Origin: Sympetrum striolatum
Taxonomy: Eukaryota > Arthropoda > Insecta > Odonata > Libellulidae
Assembly: GCA_947579665.1 (NCBI GenBank)
Contig: OX388343.1
Span: 101,003,657-101,067,656 of the forward strand
Length of the DNA stretch: 64,000 nucleotides
Reading direction: 5' to 3'
A program made the position numbers and the translations under genes. The notes beneath the pieces were generated by a model. That model saw only the letters and a program-made list of their open reading frames with translations. It ran no database searches and was not told where the DNA came from. Below are positions 11,611 through 24,558 of this stretch, in pieces. Within the stretch, counting starts at the first letter, position 1, and every line of letters begins with the position of its first letter.

Positions 11611-14600
11611 ATGCCTGGAACTGTATTGACGTAAATATAAGCTCATTTAGTCGTAGTAAATGCTGTTAATTCTTTATTTAGTAATTAATTTTAGTCTTAT
11701 CGATTTGATGCATATTGTTTATCATTTATAAGTTATTTTTATCATCAATGATTGCTCTCGTGTATTATTTCAGGCTATGCATACCGGATATTCGGAGGTT
11801 GAGTCGGAGAAGATTGTTTCTTAGCACATGAAGAGCATTGGATCCTGGAACCGGATTGACGTAAATATAAGCTAATTTAGTGGTAGTAAATGCTGTTAAT
11901 TCTTTATTTCGTAATTAATTTTAGTCTTATCGATTTGATGCATTTTGTATTTCATTTATAAGTTCTTTTTATCATCAATGATTGCTCTCGTGTATTATTT
12001 CAGGCTATGCATTCCGGATATTCGGAGGATGAGTCGGAGAGGATTGTTTTTTGACCACATGAGGAGCTTTTGATTCCTGGAAACGGATTGACGTAAATAT
12101 AAGCTAATTTAGTGGTAGTAAATGCTGTGAATTTTTTATTTCGTAATTAATGTTAGTCTTATCGATTTGATGCATTTTGTATATCATTTATAAGTTATTT
12201 TTATCATCAATGATTGCTCTCGTGTATTATTTCAGGCTATGCATTTCGGATATTCGGAGGATGAGTCGGAGAAGATTTTTTCTTGACCACATGAAGAGCA
12301 TTGGATTTCTGGAACCAGATTGACGAAAATATAAGCTCATTTAGTCGTAGTAAATGCTGCTAATTCTTAATATCGTAATTAATTTTAGTCTTATCGATTT
12401 GATGCATATTGTATATCATTTATAAGTTATTTTTATCATCAATGATTGCTCTCGTGTATTATTTCTTGCTATGCTTTCCGGATATTCGGAGGATGAGTCG
12501 GAGAAGATTGTTTCTTGACCAAATGAAGAGCATTGGATTCCTGGAACCGTATTGACGTAAATATAAGCTAATTTAGTCGTAGTAAATGCTGTTAATTCTT
12601 TATTACGTAATTAATTTAAGTCTTATCGATTTGATGCCTTTTGTATTTCATTTATAAGTTATTTTTATCATCAATGATTGCTCTCGTGTATTATTTCAGG
12701 CTATGCATTCCGGATATTCGGAGGATGAGTCGGAGAGGATTGTTTCTTGACCACATGAAGAGCATTTGATTCCTGGAACCGGATTGACGTAAATATAAGG
12801 TAATTTAGTGGTAGTAAATGCTGTGAATTCTTTATTTCGTAATTAATTTTTGTCTTATCGATTTGATGCATTTTGTATATCATTTATAAGTTATTTCTAT
12901 CATCAATGATTGCTCTCGGGTATTATTTCAGGCTATGCATTCCAGATATTCGCAGGATGAGTCGGAGAAAATTGTTTCTTGACCACATGAAGAGCATTGG
13001 ATCCTGGAACCGGATTGTCGTAAATATAAGCTAATTTTTTCGTAGTATATGCTGTTAATTCTTTAATTCGTAATTAATTTTAGTCTTATCGATTTGATGC
13101 ATTTTGTATATCATTGATAACTTATTTTTATCATCAATGATTGCTCTCGTGTATTATTTAAGGCTATGCATTCCGGATATTCGGAGGATGAGTCGGAGAA
13201 GATTGTTTTATGACCACATGAAGAGCATTGGATTCCTGGAACCGGATTGTCGTAAATATAAACTAATTTAGTCGTAGTAAATGCTCATAATTCTTTATTT
13301 CGTAATTAATTTTAGTCTTATCGATTTGATGCATTTTGTATATCATTGATAACTTATTTTTATCATCAATGATTGCTCTCGTGTATTATTTCAGGCTATG
13401 CATTCCGGATATTCGGAGGATGAGTCGGAGAAGATTGTTTTTTGACCACATGAAGAGCATTGGATTCCTGGAACCGGATTGTCGTAAATATAAACTAATA
13501 TAATCGTAGTAAATGCTCTAAATTCTTTATTTCGTAATTAATTTTAGTCTTATCGATTTGATGCATTTTGTATATCATTGATAACTTATTTTTATCATCA
13601 ATGATTGCTCTCGTGTATTATTTCAGGCTATGCATTCCGGATATTCGGAGGATGAGTCGGAGAAGATTGTATTTTGACCACATGAAGAGCATTGGATTCC
13701 TTCAACCGGATTGTCGTAAATATAAACTAATTAAGTCGTAGTAAATGCTCTTAATTCTTTATTTCGTAATTAATTTTAGTCTTATCGATTTGATGCATTT
13801 TGTATATCATTGATAACTTATTTTTATCATCAATGATTGCTCTCGTGTATTATTTCAGGCTATTTATTCCGGATATTCGGAGGATGAGTCGGAGAAGATT
13901 GTTTTTTGACCACATGAAGAGCATTGGATTCCTGGAACCGGATTGTTGTAAATATAAGCTAATTTAGTCGTAGTAAATGCTCTTAATTCTTTATTTCGTA
14001 ATTAATTTTAGTCCTATCGATTTGATGCATTTTGTATATCATTGATAACTTATTTTTATCATCAATGATTGCTCTCGTGTATTATTTCAGGCTATGCATT
14101 CCGGATATTCGGAGGATGAGTCGGAGAAGATTGTTTTTTGACCACATGAAGAGCATTGGATTCCTGGAACCGGATTGTCGTAAATATAAACTAATTTAGT
14201 CGTAGTAAATGCTCTAAATTCTTTATTTCTCAATTAATTTTAGTCTTATCGATTTGATGCATTTTGTATATCATTGATAACTTATTTTTATCATCAATGA
14301 TTGCTCTCGTGTATTATTTCAGGCTATGCATTCCGGATATACGGAGGATGAGTCGGAGAAGATTGTTTTTTGACCACATGAAGAGCATTGGATTCCTGGA
14401 ACCGGATTGTCGTAAATATAAACTAATTTAATCGTAGTAAATGCTCTAAATTCTTTATTTCGTAATTAATTTTAGTCATATCGATTTGATGCATTTTGTA
14501 TATCATTTATAACTTATTTTTATCATCAATGATTACTCTCGTGTATTATTTCAGGCTATGCATTCCGGATATTCGGAGGATGAGTCGGAGAAGATTGTTT

Positions 14601-14855
14601 TTTGACCACATGAAGAGCATTGGATTCCTGGAACCGGATTGTCGTAAATATAAACTAATTTAGTCGTAGTAAATGCTCTTAATTCTTTATTTCGTAATTA
14701 ATTTTAGTCTTATCGATTTGTTTTATATTGTATATCATTTATAAGTTATTTTTATCATCAATGATTGTTCTCGTGTATTATTTCAGGCTATGCATTCCGG
14801 ATATTCGGAGGATGAATCGGAGAAGATTGTTTCTTGACCAAATGAAGAGCATTGG
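11611..14855 (+). repeat. 14-monomer higher-order unit H1, copy 1 (3,245 bp)
   Basis: The unit is phased here on the rare ATGCCTGGAACTGTATTG variant, found at 11,611, 14,856, 18,099 and 20,185. A second marker, GAGGAGCTTTTGATTCC, appears at 12,061, 15,306, 18,549 and 20,635 with the same spacings. Copy 1 also contains a stretch (about 13,020-14,700) that matches 10,240 onwards, with the ATTGTTTTATGACC marker at 13,202. H1 therefore arose partly from block A material. Fourteen monomers of 232 bp would be 3,248 bp; the unit is 3 bp shorter because some monomers lack single bases. Confidence 0.88.
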
Positions 14856-17800
14856 ATGCCTGGAACTGTATTGACGTAAATATAAGCTCATTTAGTCGTA
14901 GTAAATGCTGTTAATTCTTTATTTAGTAATTAATTTTAGTCTTATCGATTTGATGCATATTGTTTATCATTTATAAGTTATTTTTATCATCAATGATTGC
15001 TCTCGTGTATTATTTCAGGCTATGCATACCGGATATTCGGAGGTTGAGTCGGAGAAGATTGTTTCTTAGCACATGAAGAGCATTGGATCCTGGAACCGGA
15101 TTGACGTAAATATAAGCTAATTTAGTGGTAGTAAATGCTGTTAATTCTTTATTTCGTAATTAATTTTAGTCTTATCGATTTGATGCATTTTGTATTTCAT
15201 TTATAAGTTCTTTTTATCATCAATGATTGCTCTCGTGTATTATTTCAGGCTATGCATTCCGGATATTCGGAGGATGAGTCGGAGAGGATTGTTTTTTGAC
15301 CACATGAGGAGCTTTTGATTCCTGGAAACGGATTGACGTAAATATAAGCTAATTTAGTGGTAGTAAATGCTGTGAATTTTTTATTTCGTAATTAATGTTA
15401 GTCTTATCGATTTGATGCATTTTGTATATCATTTATAAGTTATTTTTATCATCAATGATTGCTCTCGTGTATTATTTCAGGCTATGCATTTCGGATATTC
15501 GGAGGATGAGTCGGAGAAGATTTTTTCTTGACCACATGAAGAGCATTGGATTTCTGGAACCAGATTGACGAAAATATAAGCTCATTTAGTCGTAGTAAAT
15601 GCTGTTAATTCTTAATATCGTAATTAATTTTAGTCTTATCGATTTGATGCATATTGTATATCATTTATAAGTTATTTTTATCATCAATGATTGCTCTCGT
15701 GTATTATTTCTTGCTATGCTTTCCGGATATTCGGAGGATGAGTCGGAGAAGATTGTTTCTTGACCAAATGAAGAGCATTGGATTCCTGGAACCGTATTGA
15801 CGTAAATATAAGCTAATTTAGTCGTAGTAAATGCTGTAAATTCTTTATTACGTAATTAATTTAAGTCTTATCGATTTGATGCCTTTTGTATTTCATTTAT
15901 AAGTTATTTTTATCATCAATGATTGCTCTCGTGTATTATTTCAGGCTATGCATTCCGGATATTCGGAGGATGAGTCGGAGAGGATTGTTTCTTGACCACA
16001 TGAAGAGCATTTGATTCCTGGAACCGGATTGACGTAAATATAAGGTAATTTAGTGGTAGTAAATGCTGTGAATTCTTTATTTCGTAATTAATTTTTGTCT
16101 TATCGATTTGATGCATTTTGTATATCATTTATAAGTTATTTCTATCATCAATGATTGCTCTCGGGTATTATTTCAGGCTATGCATTCCAGATATTCGCAG
16201 GATGAGTCGGAGAAAATTGTTTCTTGACCACATGAAGAGCATTGGATCCTGGAACCGGATTGTCGTAAATATAAGCTAATGTTTTCGTAGTAAATGTTGT
16301 TAATTCTTTATTTCGTAATTAATTTTGGTCTTATCGATTTGATTTATTTTGTATATCATTTATAAGTTATTTTTAACTTGAATGATTGCTCTCGTGTATT
16401 TTTTCTGGCTATGCATTCCGAATATTCGGAGGATGAGTCGGAGAAGATTGTTTCTTGACCACATGAAGAGCATTGGATTCCTGGAACCGGATTGTCGTAA
16501 ATATAAGCTAATTTAGTCGTAGTAAATGCTGTTAATTCTTTATTTCGTAATTAATTTTAGTCTTATCGATTTGTTGCATATTGTATATCATATATAACTT
16601 ATTTTTATCATCAATGATTCTCTCGTGTATTATTTCAGGCTATGCATTCCGGATATTCGGAGGATGAGTCGGAGAAGATTGTTTCTTGACCACATGAAGA
16701 GCATTGGATCCTGGAACCGGATTGACGTAAATATAAGCTAATTTAGTGGTAGTAAATGCTGTGAATACATTATTTCGTAATTAATTTTAGTCTTATCGAT
16801 TTGATTCATTTTGTATATCATTTATAAGTTATTTTTATCATCAATGATTGCTCTCGTGTATTATTTCAGGCTATGCATTCCGGATATTCGGAGGATGAGT
16901 CGGAGAAGATTGTTTCTTGACCACATGAAGAGCATTGGATTCCTGGAACCGGATTGACGTAAATATAAACTAAGTTAGTCGTAGTAAATGCTGTGAATTC
17001 TTTATTTCGTAATTAATTTTAGTCTTATCGATTTGATGCATTTTGTATATCATTGATAACTTATTTTTATCATCAATGATTGCTCTCGTGTATTATTTCA
17101 GGCTATGCATTCCGGATATTCGGAGGATGAGTCGGAGAAGATTGTTTTTTGACCACATGAAGAGCATTGGATTCCTGGAACCGGATTGTTGTAAATATAA
17201 GCTAATTTAGTCGTAGTAAATGCTCTTAATTCTTTATTTCGTAATTAATTTTAGTCCTATCGATTTGATGCATTTTGTATATCATTGATAACTTATTTTT
17301 ATCATCAATGATTGCTCTCGTGTATTATTTCAGGCTATGCATTCCGGATATTCGGAGGATGAGTCGGAGAAGATTGTTTTTTGACCACATGAAGAGCATT
17401 GGATTCCTGGAACCGGATTGTCGTAAATATAAACTAATTTAGTCGTAGTAAATGCTCTAAATTCTTTATTTCTCAATTAATTTTAGTCTTATCGATTTGA
17501 TGCATTTTGTATATCATTGATAACTTATTTTTATCATCAATGATTGCTCTCGTGTATTATTTCAGGCTATGCATTCCGGATATACGGAGGATGAGTCGGA
17601 GAAGATTGTTTTTTGACCACATGAAGAGCATTGGATTCCTGGAACCGGATTGTCGTAAATATAAACTAATTTAATCGTAGTAAATGCTCTAAATTCTTTA
17701 TTTCGTAATTAATTTTAGTCATATCGATTTGATGCATTTTGTATATCATTTATAACTTATTTTTATCATCAATGATTACTCTCGTGTATTATTTCAGGCT

Positions 17801-18098
17801 ATGCATTCCGGATATTCGGAGGATGAGTCGGAGAAGATTGTTTTTTGACCACATGAAGAGCATTGGATTCCTGGAACCGGATTGTCGTAAATATAAACTA
17901 ATTTAGTCGTAGTAAATGCTCTTAATTCTTTATTTCGTAATTAATTTTAGTCTTATCGATTTGTTTTATATTGTATATCATTTATAAGTTATTTTTATCA
18001 TCAATGATTGTTCTCGTGTATTATTTCAGGCTATGCATTCCGGATATTCGGAGGATGAATCGGAGAAGATTGTTTCTTGACCAAATGAAGAGCATTGG
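14856..18098 (+). repeat. 14-monomer higher-order unit H1, copy 2 (3,243 bp)
   Basis: Copy 2 repeats the marker order of copy 1 through the GAGGAGCTTTTG, CAGATTGACGAAAAT, CCGTATTGACG and CTCGGGTATTATTTC monomers. At about 16,270-17,060 it differs from copy 1: it has the TAATGTTTTCGTAG, GATTTATTTTG and TCCGAATATTCGGA monomers where copy 1 has block A type monomers. The same alternative stretch recurs at 21,600-22,400 and 25,310-26,100. The 14-monomer unit therefore exists in at least two internal versions. Confidence 0.85.
16417..16430. other. Perfect 14-bp palindrome variant of the monomer dyad
   Basis: TCCGAATATTCGGA is its own reverse complement. The array consensus at this place is TCCGGATATTCGGA, which is the same dyad with one mismatched base pair. 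The perfect version is also present at 21,746-21,759 and 25,453-25,466, always in the monomer that follows the GATTTATTTTG/GATGTATTTTG type. Such a dyad could be a binding site for a dimeric protein, but no protein is indicated by the sequence. Confidence 0.7.
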
Positions 18099-20184
18099 AT
18101 GCCTGGAACTGTATTGACGTAAATATAAGCTCATTTAGTCGTAGTAAATGCTGTTAATTCTTTATTTAGTAATTAATTTTAGTCTTATCGATTTGATGCA
18201 TATTGTTTATCATTTATAAGTTATTTTTATCATCAATGATTGCTCTCGTGTATTATTTCAGGCTATGCATACCGGATATTCGGAGGTTGAGTCGGAGAAG
18301 ATTGTTTCTTAGCACATGAAGAGCATTGGATCCTGGAACCGGATTGACGTAAATATAAGCTAATTTAGTGGTAGTAAATGCTGTTAATTCTTTATTTCGT
18401 AATTAATTTTAGTCTTATCGATTTGATGCATTTTGTATTTCATTTATAAGTTCTTTTTATCATCAATGATTGCTCTCGTGTATTATTTCAGGCTATGCAT
18501 TCCGGATATTCGGAGGATGAGTCGGAGAGGATTGTTTTTTGACCACATGAGGAGCTTTTGATTCCTGGAAACGGATTGACGTAAATATAAGCTAATTTAG
18601 TCGTAGTAAATGCTGTTAATTGTTTATATCGTAATTTATTTTAGTCTTATCGATTTGATGCATTTTGTATATCATTTATAAGTTATTTTTATCATCAATG
18701 ATTGCTCTCGTGTATTATTTCAGGCTATGCATTTCGGATATTCGGAGGATGAGTCGGAGAAGATTTTTTCTTGACCACATGAAGAGCATTGGATTTCTGG
18801 AACCAGATTGACGAAAATATAAGCTCATTTAGTCGTAGTAAATGCTGTTAATTCTTAATATCGTAATTAATTTTAGTCTTATCGATTTGATGCATATTGT
18901 ATATCATTTATAAGTTATTTTTATCATCAATGATTGCTCTCGTGTATTATTTCTTGCTATGCTTTCCGGATATTCGGAGGATGAGTCGGAGAAGATTGTT
19001 TCTTGACCAAATGAAGAGCATTGGATTCCTGGAACCGTATTGACGTAAATATAAGCTAATTTAGTCGTAGTAAATGCTGTTAATTCTTTATTACGTAATT
19101 AATTTAAGTCTTATCGATTTGATGCCTTTTGTATTTCATTTATAAGTTATTTTTATCATCAATGATTGCTCTCGTGTATTATTTCAGGCTATGCATTCCG
19201 GATATTCGGAGGATGAGTCGGAGAGGATTGTTTCTTGACCACATGAAGAGCATTGGATTCCTGGAACCGGATTGTTGTAAATATAAGCTAATTTAGTCGT
19301 AGTAAATGCTCTTAATTCTTTATTTCGTAATTAATTTTAGTCCTATCGATTTGATGCATTTTGTATATCATTGATAACTTATTTTTATCATCAATGATTG
19401 CTCTCGTGTATTATTTCAGGCTATGCATTCCGGATATTCGGAGGATGAGTCGGAGAAGATTGTTTTTTGACCACATGAAGAGCATTGGATTCCTGGAACC
19501 GGATTGTCGTAAATATAAACTAATTTAGTCGTAGTAAATGCTCTAAATTCTTTATTTCTCAATTAATTTTAGTCTTATCGATTTGATGCATTTTGTATAT
19601 CATTGATAACTTATTTTTATCATCAATGATTGCTCTCGTGTATTATTTCAGGCTATGCATTCCGGATATACGGAGGATGAGTCGGAGAAGATTGTTTTTT
19701 GACCACATGAAGAGCATTGGATTCCTGGAACCGGATTGTCGTAAATATAAACTAATTTAATCGTAGTAAATGCTCTAAATTCTTTATTTCGTAATTAATT
19801 TTAGTCATATCGATTTGATGCATTTTGTATATCATTTATAACTTATTTTTATCATCAATGATTACTCTCGTGTATTATTTCAGGCTATGCATTCCGGATA
19901 TTCGGAGGATGAGTCGGAGAAGATTGTTTTTTGACCACATGAAGAGCATTGGATTCCTGGAACCGGATTGTCGTAAATATAAACTAATTTAGTCGTAGTA
20001 AATGCTCTTAATTCTTTATTTCGTAATTAATTTTAGTCTTATCGATTTGTTTTATATTGTATATCATTTATAAGTTATTTTTATCATCAATGATTGTTCT
20101 CGTGTATTATTTCAGGCTATGCATTCCGGATATTCGGAGGATGAATCGGAGAAGATTGTTTCTTGACCAAATGAAGAGCATTGG
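18099..20184 (+). repeat. H1 copy 3, shortened to nine monomers (2,086 bp)
   Basis: The unit is collinear with copies 1 and 2 until about 19,230. A monomer that begins like 12,730/15,975 (GAGAGGATTGTTTCTTGACC) then joins one that continues like 17,185 (GATTGTTGTAAATATAAGC). The junction lies within about 19,231-19,275. Five monomers, about 1,160 bp, are missing compared with copy 2, and the 232-bp phase is kept. This is the expected product of unequal crossing-over between misaligned monomers. Confidence 0.8.
18601..18641 (+). other. Short probable conversion tract in H1 copy 3
   Basis: At this position the other copies of the unit (about 12,114, 15,357 and 20,688) read GTGGTAGTAAATGCTGTGAA, then TTTTTTATTTCGTAATTAATG. 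Here the sequence reads TCGTAGTAAATGCTGTTAAT, then TGTTTATATCGTAATTTATT. That linked combination is found in block A at about 1,680-1,722. Sequence on both sides returns to the H1 version. A 40-bp exchange of several linked differences points to a short conversion tract from a distant monomer type. Confidence 0.6.
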
Positions 20185-20851
20185 ATGCCTGGAACTGTAT
20201 TGACGTAAATATAAGCTCATTTAGTCGTAGTAAATGCTGTTAATTCTTTATTTAGTAATTAATTTTAGTCTTATCGATTTGATGCATATTGTTTATCATT
20301 TATAAGTTATTTTTATCATCAATGATTGCTCTCGTGTATTATTTCAGGCTATGCATACCGGATATTCGGAGGTTGAGTCGGAGAAGATTGTTTCTTAGCA
20401 CATGAAGAGCATTGGATCCTGGAACCGGATTGACGTAAATATAAGCTAATTTAGTGGTAGTAAATGCTGTTAATTCTTTATTTCGTAATTAATTTCAGTC
20501 TTATCGATTTGATGCATTTTGTATTTCATTTATAAGTTCTTTTTATCATCAATGATTGCTCTCGTGTATTATTTCAGGCTATGCATTCCGGATATTCGGA
20601 GGATGAGTCGGAGAGGATTGTTTTTTGACCACATGAGGAGCTTTTGATTCCTGGAAACGGATTGACGTAAATATAAGCTAATTTAGTGGTAGTAAATGCT
20701 GTGAATTTTTTATTTCGTAATTAATGTTAGTCTTATCGATTTGATGCATTTTGTATATCATTTATAAGTTATTTTTATCATCAATGATTGCTCTCGTGTA
20801 TTATTTCAGGCTATGCATTTCGGATATTCGGAGGATGAGTCGGAGAAGATT
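20185..20851 (+). repeat. Start of a fourth H1-like copy
   Basis: From the ATGCCTGGAACTGTATTG marker at 20,185 the array again follows the H1 order, including GAGGAGCTTTTG at 20,635. It then runs into the 16-monomer unit that is duplicated from 20,852. H1 and H2 therefore share their leading monomers, and H2 can be seen as a derivative of H1 extended by further monomers. Only satellite is present. Confidence 0.75.
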
Positions 20852-23800
20852 TTTTCTTGACCACATGAAGAGCATTGGATTTCTGGAACCAGATTGACGA
20901 AAATATAAGCTCATTTAGTCGTAGTAAATGCTGTTAATTCTTAATATCGTAATTAATTTTAGTCTTATCGATTTGATGCATATTGTATATCATTTATAAG
21001 TTATTTTTATCATCAATGATTGCTCTCGTGTATTATTTCTTGCTATGCTTTCCGGATATTCGGAGGATGAGTCGGAGAAGATTGTTTCTTGACCAAATGA
21101 AGAGCATTGGATTCCTGGAACCGTATTGACGTAAATATAAGCTAATTTAGTCGTAGTAAATGCTGTTAATTCTTTATTACGTAATTAATTTAAGTCTTAT
21201 CGATTTGATGCCTTTTGTATTTCATTTATAAGTTATTTTTATCATCAATGATTGCTCTCGTGTATTATTTCAGGCTATGCATTCCGGATATTCGGAGGAT
21301 GAGTCGGAGAGGATTGTTTCTTGACCACATGAAGAGCATTTGATTCCTGGAACCGGATTGACGTAAATATAAGGTAATTTAGTGGTAGTAAATGCTGTGA
21401 ATTCTTTATTTCGTAATTAATTTTTGTCTTATCGATTTGATGCATTTTGTATATCATTTATAAGTTATTTCTATCATCAATGATTGCTCTCGGGTATTAT
21501 TTCAGGCTATGCATTCCAGATATTCGCAGGATGAGTCGGAGAAAATTGTTTCTTGACCACATGAAGAGCATTGGATCCTGGAACCGGATTGTCGTAAATA
21601 TAAGCTAATGTTTTCGTAGTAAATGTTGTTAATTCTTTATTTCGTAATTAATTTTGGTCTTATCGATTTGATTTATTTTGTATATCATTTATAAGTTATT
21701 TTTAACTTGAATGATTGCTCTCGTGTATTTTTTCTGGCTATGCATTCCGAATATTCGGAGGATGAGTCGGAGAAGATTGTTTCTTGACCACATGAAGAGC
21801 ATTGGATTCCTGGAACCGGATTGTCGTAAATATAAGCTAATTTAGTCGTAGTAAATGCTGTTAATTCTTTATTTCGTAATTAATTTTAGTCTTATCGATT
21901 TGTTGCATATTGTATATCATATATAACTTATTTTTATCATCAATGATTCTCTCGTGTATTATTTCAGGCTATGCATTCCGGATATTCGGAGGATGAGTCG
22001 GAGAAGATTGTTTCTTGACCACATGAAGAGCATTGGATCCTGGAACCGGATTGACGTAAATATAAGCTAATTTAGTGGTAGTAAATGCTGTGAATACATT
22101 ATTTCGTAATTAATTTTAGTCTTATCGATTTGATTCATTTTGTATATCATTTATAAGTTATTTTTATCATCAATGATTGCTCTCGTGTATTATTTCAGGC
22201 TATGCATTCCGGATATTCGGAGGATGAGTCGGAGAAGATTGTTTCTTGACCACATGAAGAGCATTGGATTCCTGGAACCGGATTGACGTAAATATAAACT
22301 AAGTTAGTCGTAGTAAATGCTGTGAATTCTTTATTTCGTAATTAATTTTAGTCTTATCGATTTGATGCATTTTGTATATCATTGATAACTTATTTTTATC
22401 ATCAATGATTGCTCTCGTGTATTATTTCAGGCTATGCATTCCGGATATTCGGAGGATGAGTCGGAGAAGTTTGTTTTTTGACCACATGAAGAGCATTGGA
22501 TTCCTGGAACCGGATTGTCTTAAATATAAACTAATTTAGTCGTAGTAAATGCTCTTAATTCTTTATTTCGTAATTAATTTTAGTCTTATCGATTTTATGC
22601 ATTTTGTATATCATTGATAACATATTTTTATCATCAATGATTGCTCTCGTGTATTATTTCAGGCTATGCATTCCGGATATTCGGAGGATGAGTCGGAGAA
22701 GATTGTTTCTTGACCACATGAAGAGCATTGGATTCCTGGAACCGGATTGTTGTAAATATAAGCAAATTTAGTCGTAGTAAATGCTGTTAATTCTTTATTT
22801 CGTAATTAATTTTAGTCTTATCGATTTGATGCATATTTTATATCATTGATAACTTATTTTTATCATCAATGATTGCTCTCGTGTATTATTTCAGGCTATG
22901 CATTCCGGATATTCGGAGGATGAGTCGGAGAAGATTTTTTTTTGACCACATGAAAGGCATTGGATTCCTGGAACCGGATCGTTGTAAATATAAACTAACT
23001 TAGTCGTAGTAAATGCTCTTAATTCTTTATTTCGTAATTAATTTTAGTCTTATCGATTTGATGCATTTTTTATACCATTGATAACTTATTTTTATCATCA
23101 ATGATTGCTCTCGTGTATTATTTCAGGCTATGCATTCCGGATATTCGGAGGATAAGTCGGAGAAGATTGTTTTTTGACCACATGAAGAGCATTGGATTCC
23201 TGGAACCGGATTGTCGTAAATATAAGCTAATTTAGTCGTAGTATATGCTGTTAATTCTTTATTTCGTAATTAATTTTAGTCTTATCGATTTGTTTCATAT
23301 TGTATATCATTTATAAGTTATTTTTATCATCAATGATTGTTCTCGTGTATTATTTCAGGCTATGCATTCCGGATATTCGGAGGATGAGTCGGAGAAGATT
23401 GTTTCTTGACCACATGAAGAGCAATGGTTTACTGGAACCGGATTGACGTAAACATAAGCTTATTTAGTGGTAGTAAATTTTGTTAATTCTTATTTAGTAA
23501 TTAATTTTAGTCTTATCGAGTTGATGCATATTGTTTATCATTTATAAGTTATTTTTATCATCAATGATTGCTCTCGTGTATTATTTCAGGCTATGCATTC
23601 CGGATATTCGGAGGATGAGTCGGAGAAGATTGTTTCTTACCACATGAAGAGCATTGGATCCTTGGAACCGGATTAACGTAAATATAAGCTAATTTAGTGG
23701 TAGTAAATGCTGTGAATTCTTTATTTCGTAATTAATTTTAGTCTTAACGATTTGATGCATTTTGAATTTCATTTATAAGTTCTTTTTATCATCAATGATT

Positions 23801-24558
23801 GCTCTCGTGTATTATTTCAGGCTATGCATTCCGGATATTGGGAGGATGAGTCGGAGAAGATTGTTTCTTGACCACATGAAGAGCATTGGATTCCTGGAAC
23901 CGGATTGACGTAAATATAAGCTAATTTAGTCGTAGTAAATGCTGCTTATATTTGATTTCGTAATTAATTTTCGTATTATCGATTTGATGCATTTTGTATA
24001 TCATTTATAAGTTCTTTTTATCATCATTGATTGCTCTCGTGTATTATTTCAGGCTATGCATTCCGGATATTCGGTGGATGGTTCGGAGAAGGAAATTTCT
24101 TGACCACATGAAGAGCATTGGATTCCTGGAACCGGATTGACGTAAATATAAGCTAATTTAGTCGTAGTAAATGCTGCTTATTTTTGATTTCGTAATTAAT
24201 TTTAGTCTTATCGATTTGATGCATTTTGTATATCATTTATAAGTTATTTTTATCATCAATGATTGCTCTCGTGTATTATTTCAGGCTATGCATTCCGGAT
24301 ATTCGGAGGATGAGTCGGAGAAGATTGTTTCTTGACCACATGAAGAGCATTGGATTCCTGGAACCGGAATGACGTAAATATAAGCTAATTTAGTCGTAGT
24401 AAATGCTGTTAATTCTTTATTTTGTGATTAATTTTAGTCTTATCGATTTGATGCATTTTGTATATCATTTAGAAGTTATTTTTATCATCAATGATTGCTC
24501 TCGTGTATTATTTCAGGCATTGCATTCCGGATATTCGGAGGATGAGTCGGAGAAGATT
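20852..24558 (+). repeat. 16-monomer higher-order unit H2, copy 1 (3,707 bp)
   Basis: Markers in this unit recur 3,707 bp further on: GAAGTTTGTTTTTTGACC at 22,466 and 26,173, GTTCGGAGAAGGAAATTTC at 24,081 and 27,788, and GAGCAATGGTTTAC near 23,421 and 27,128. Sixteen monomers of 232 bp would be 3,712 bp; five single-base losses account for the difference. The first monomers match H1. The last ones introduce the GCTGCTTAT/TTTGATTTCG subtype, which is not seen further left. Confidence 0.86.

Noticed and set aside
12701..12883. Minus-strand open frames of about 60 codons (also at 15,946, 21,275, 24,982, 37,914, 40,922, 44,859, 46,634, 56,822 and 57,638)
   Set aside because: These are the same monomer read on the other strand, open only in some subtypes, with no start-site signal and no partner genes. 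They are shadows of the satellite.
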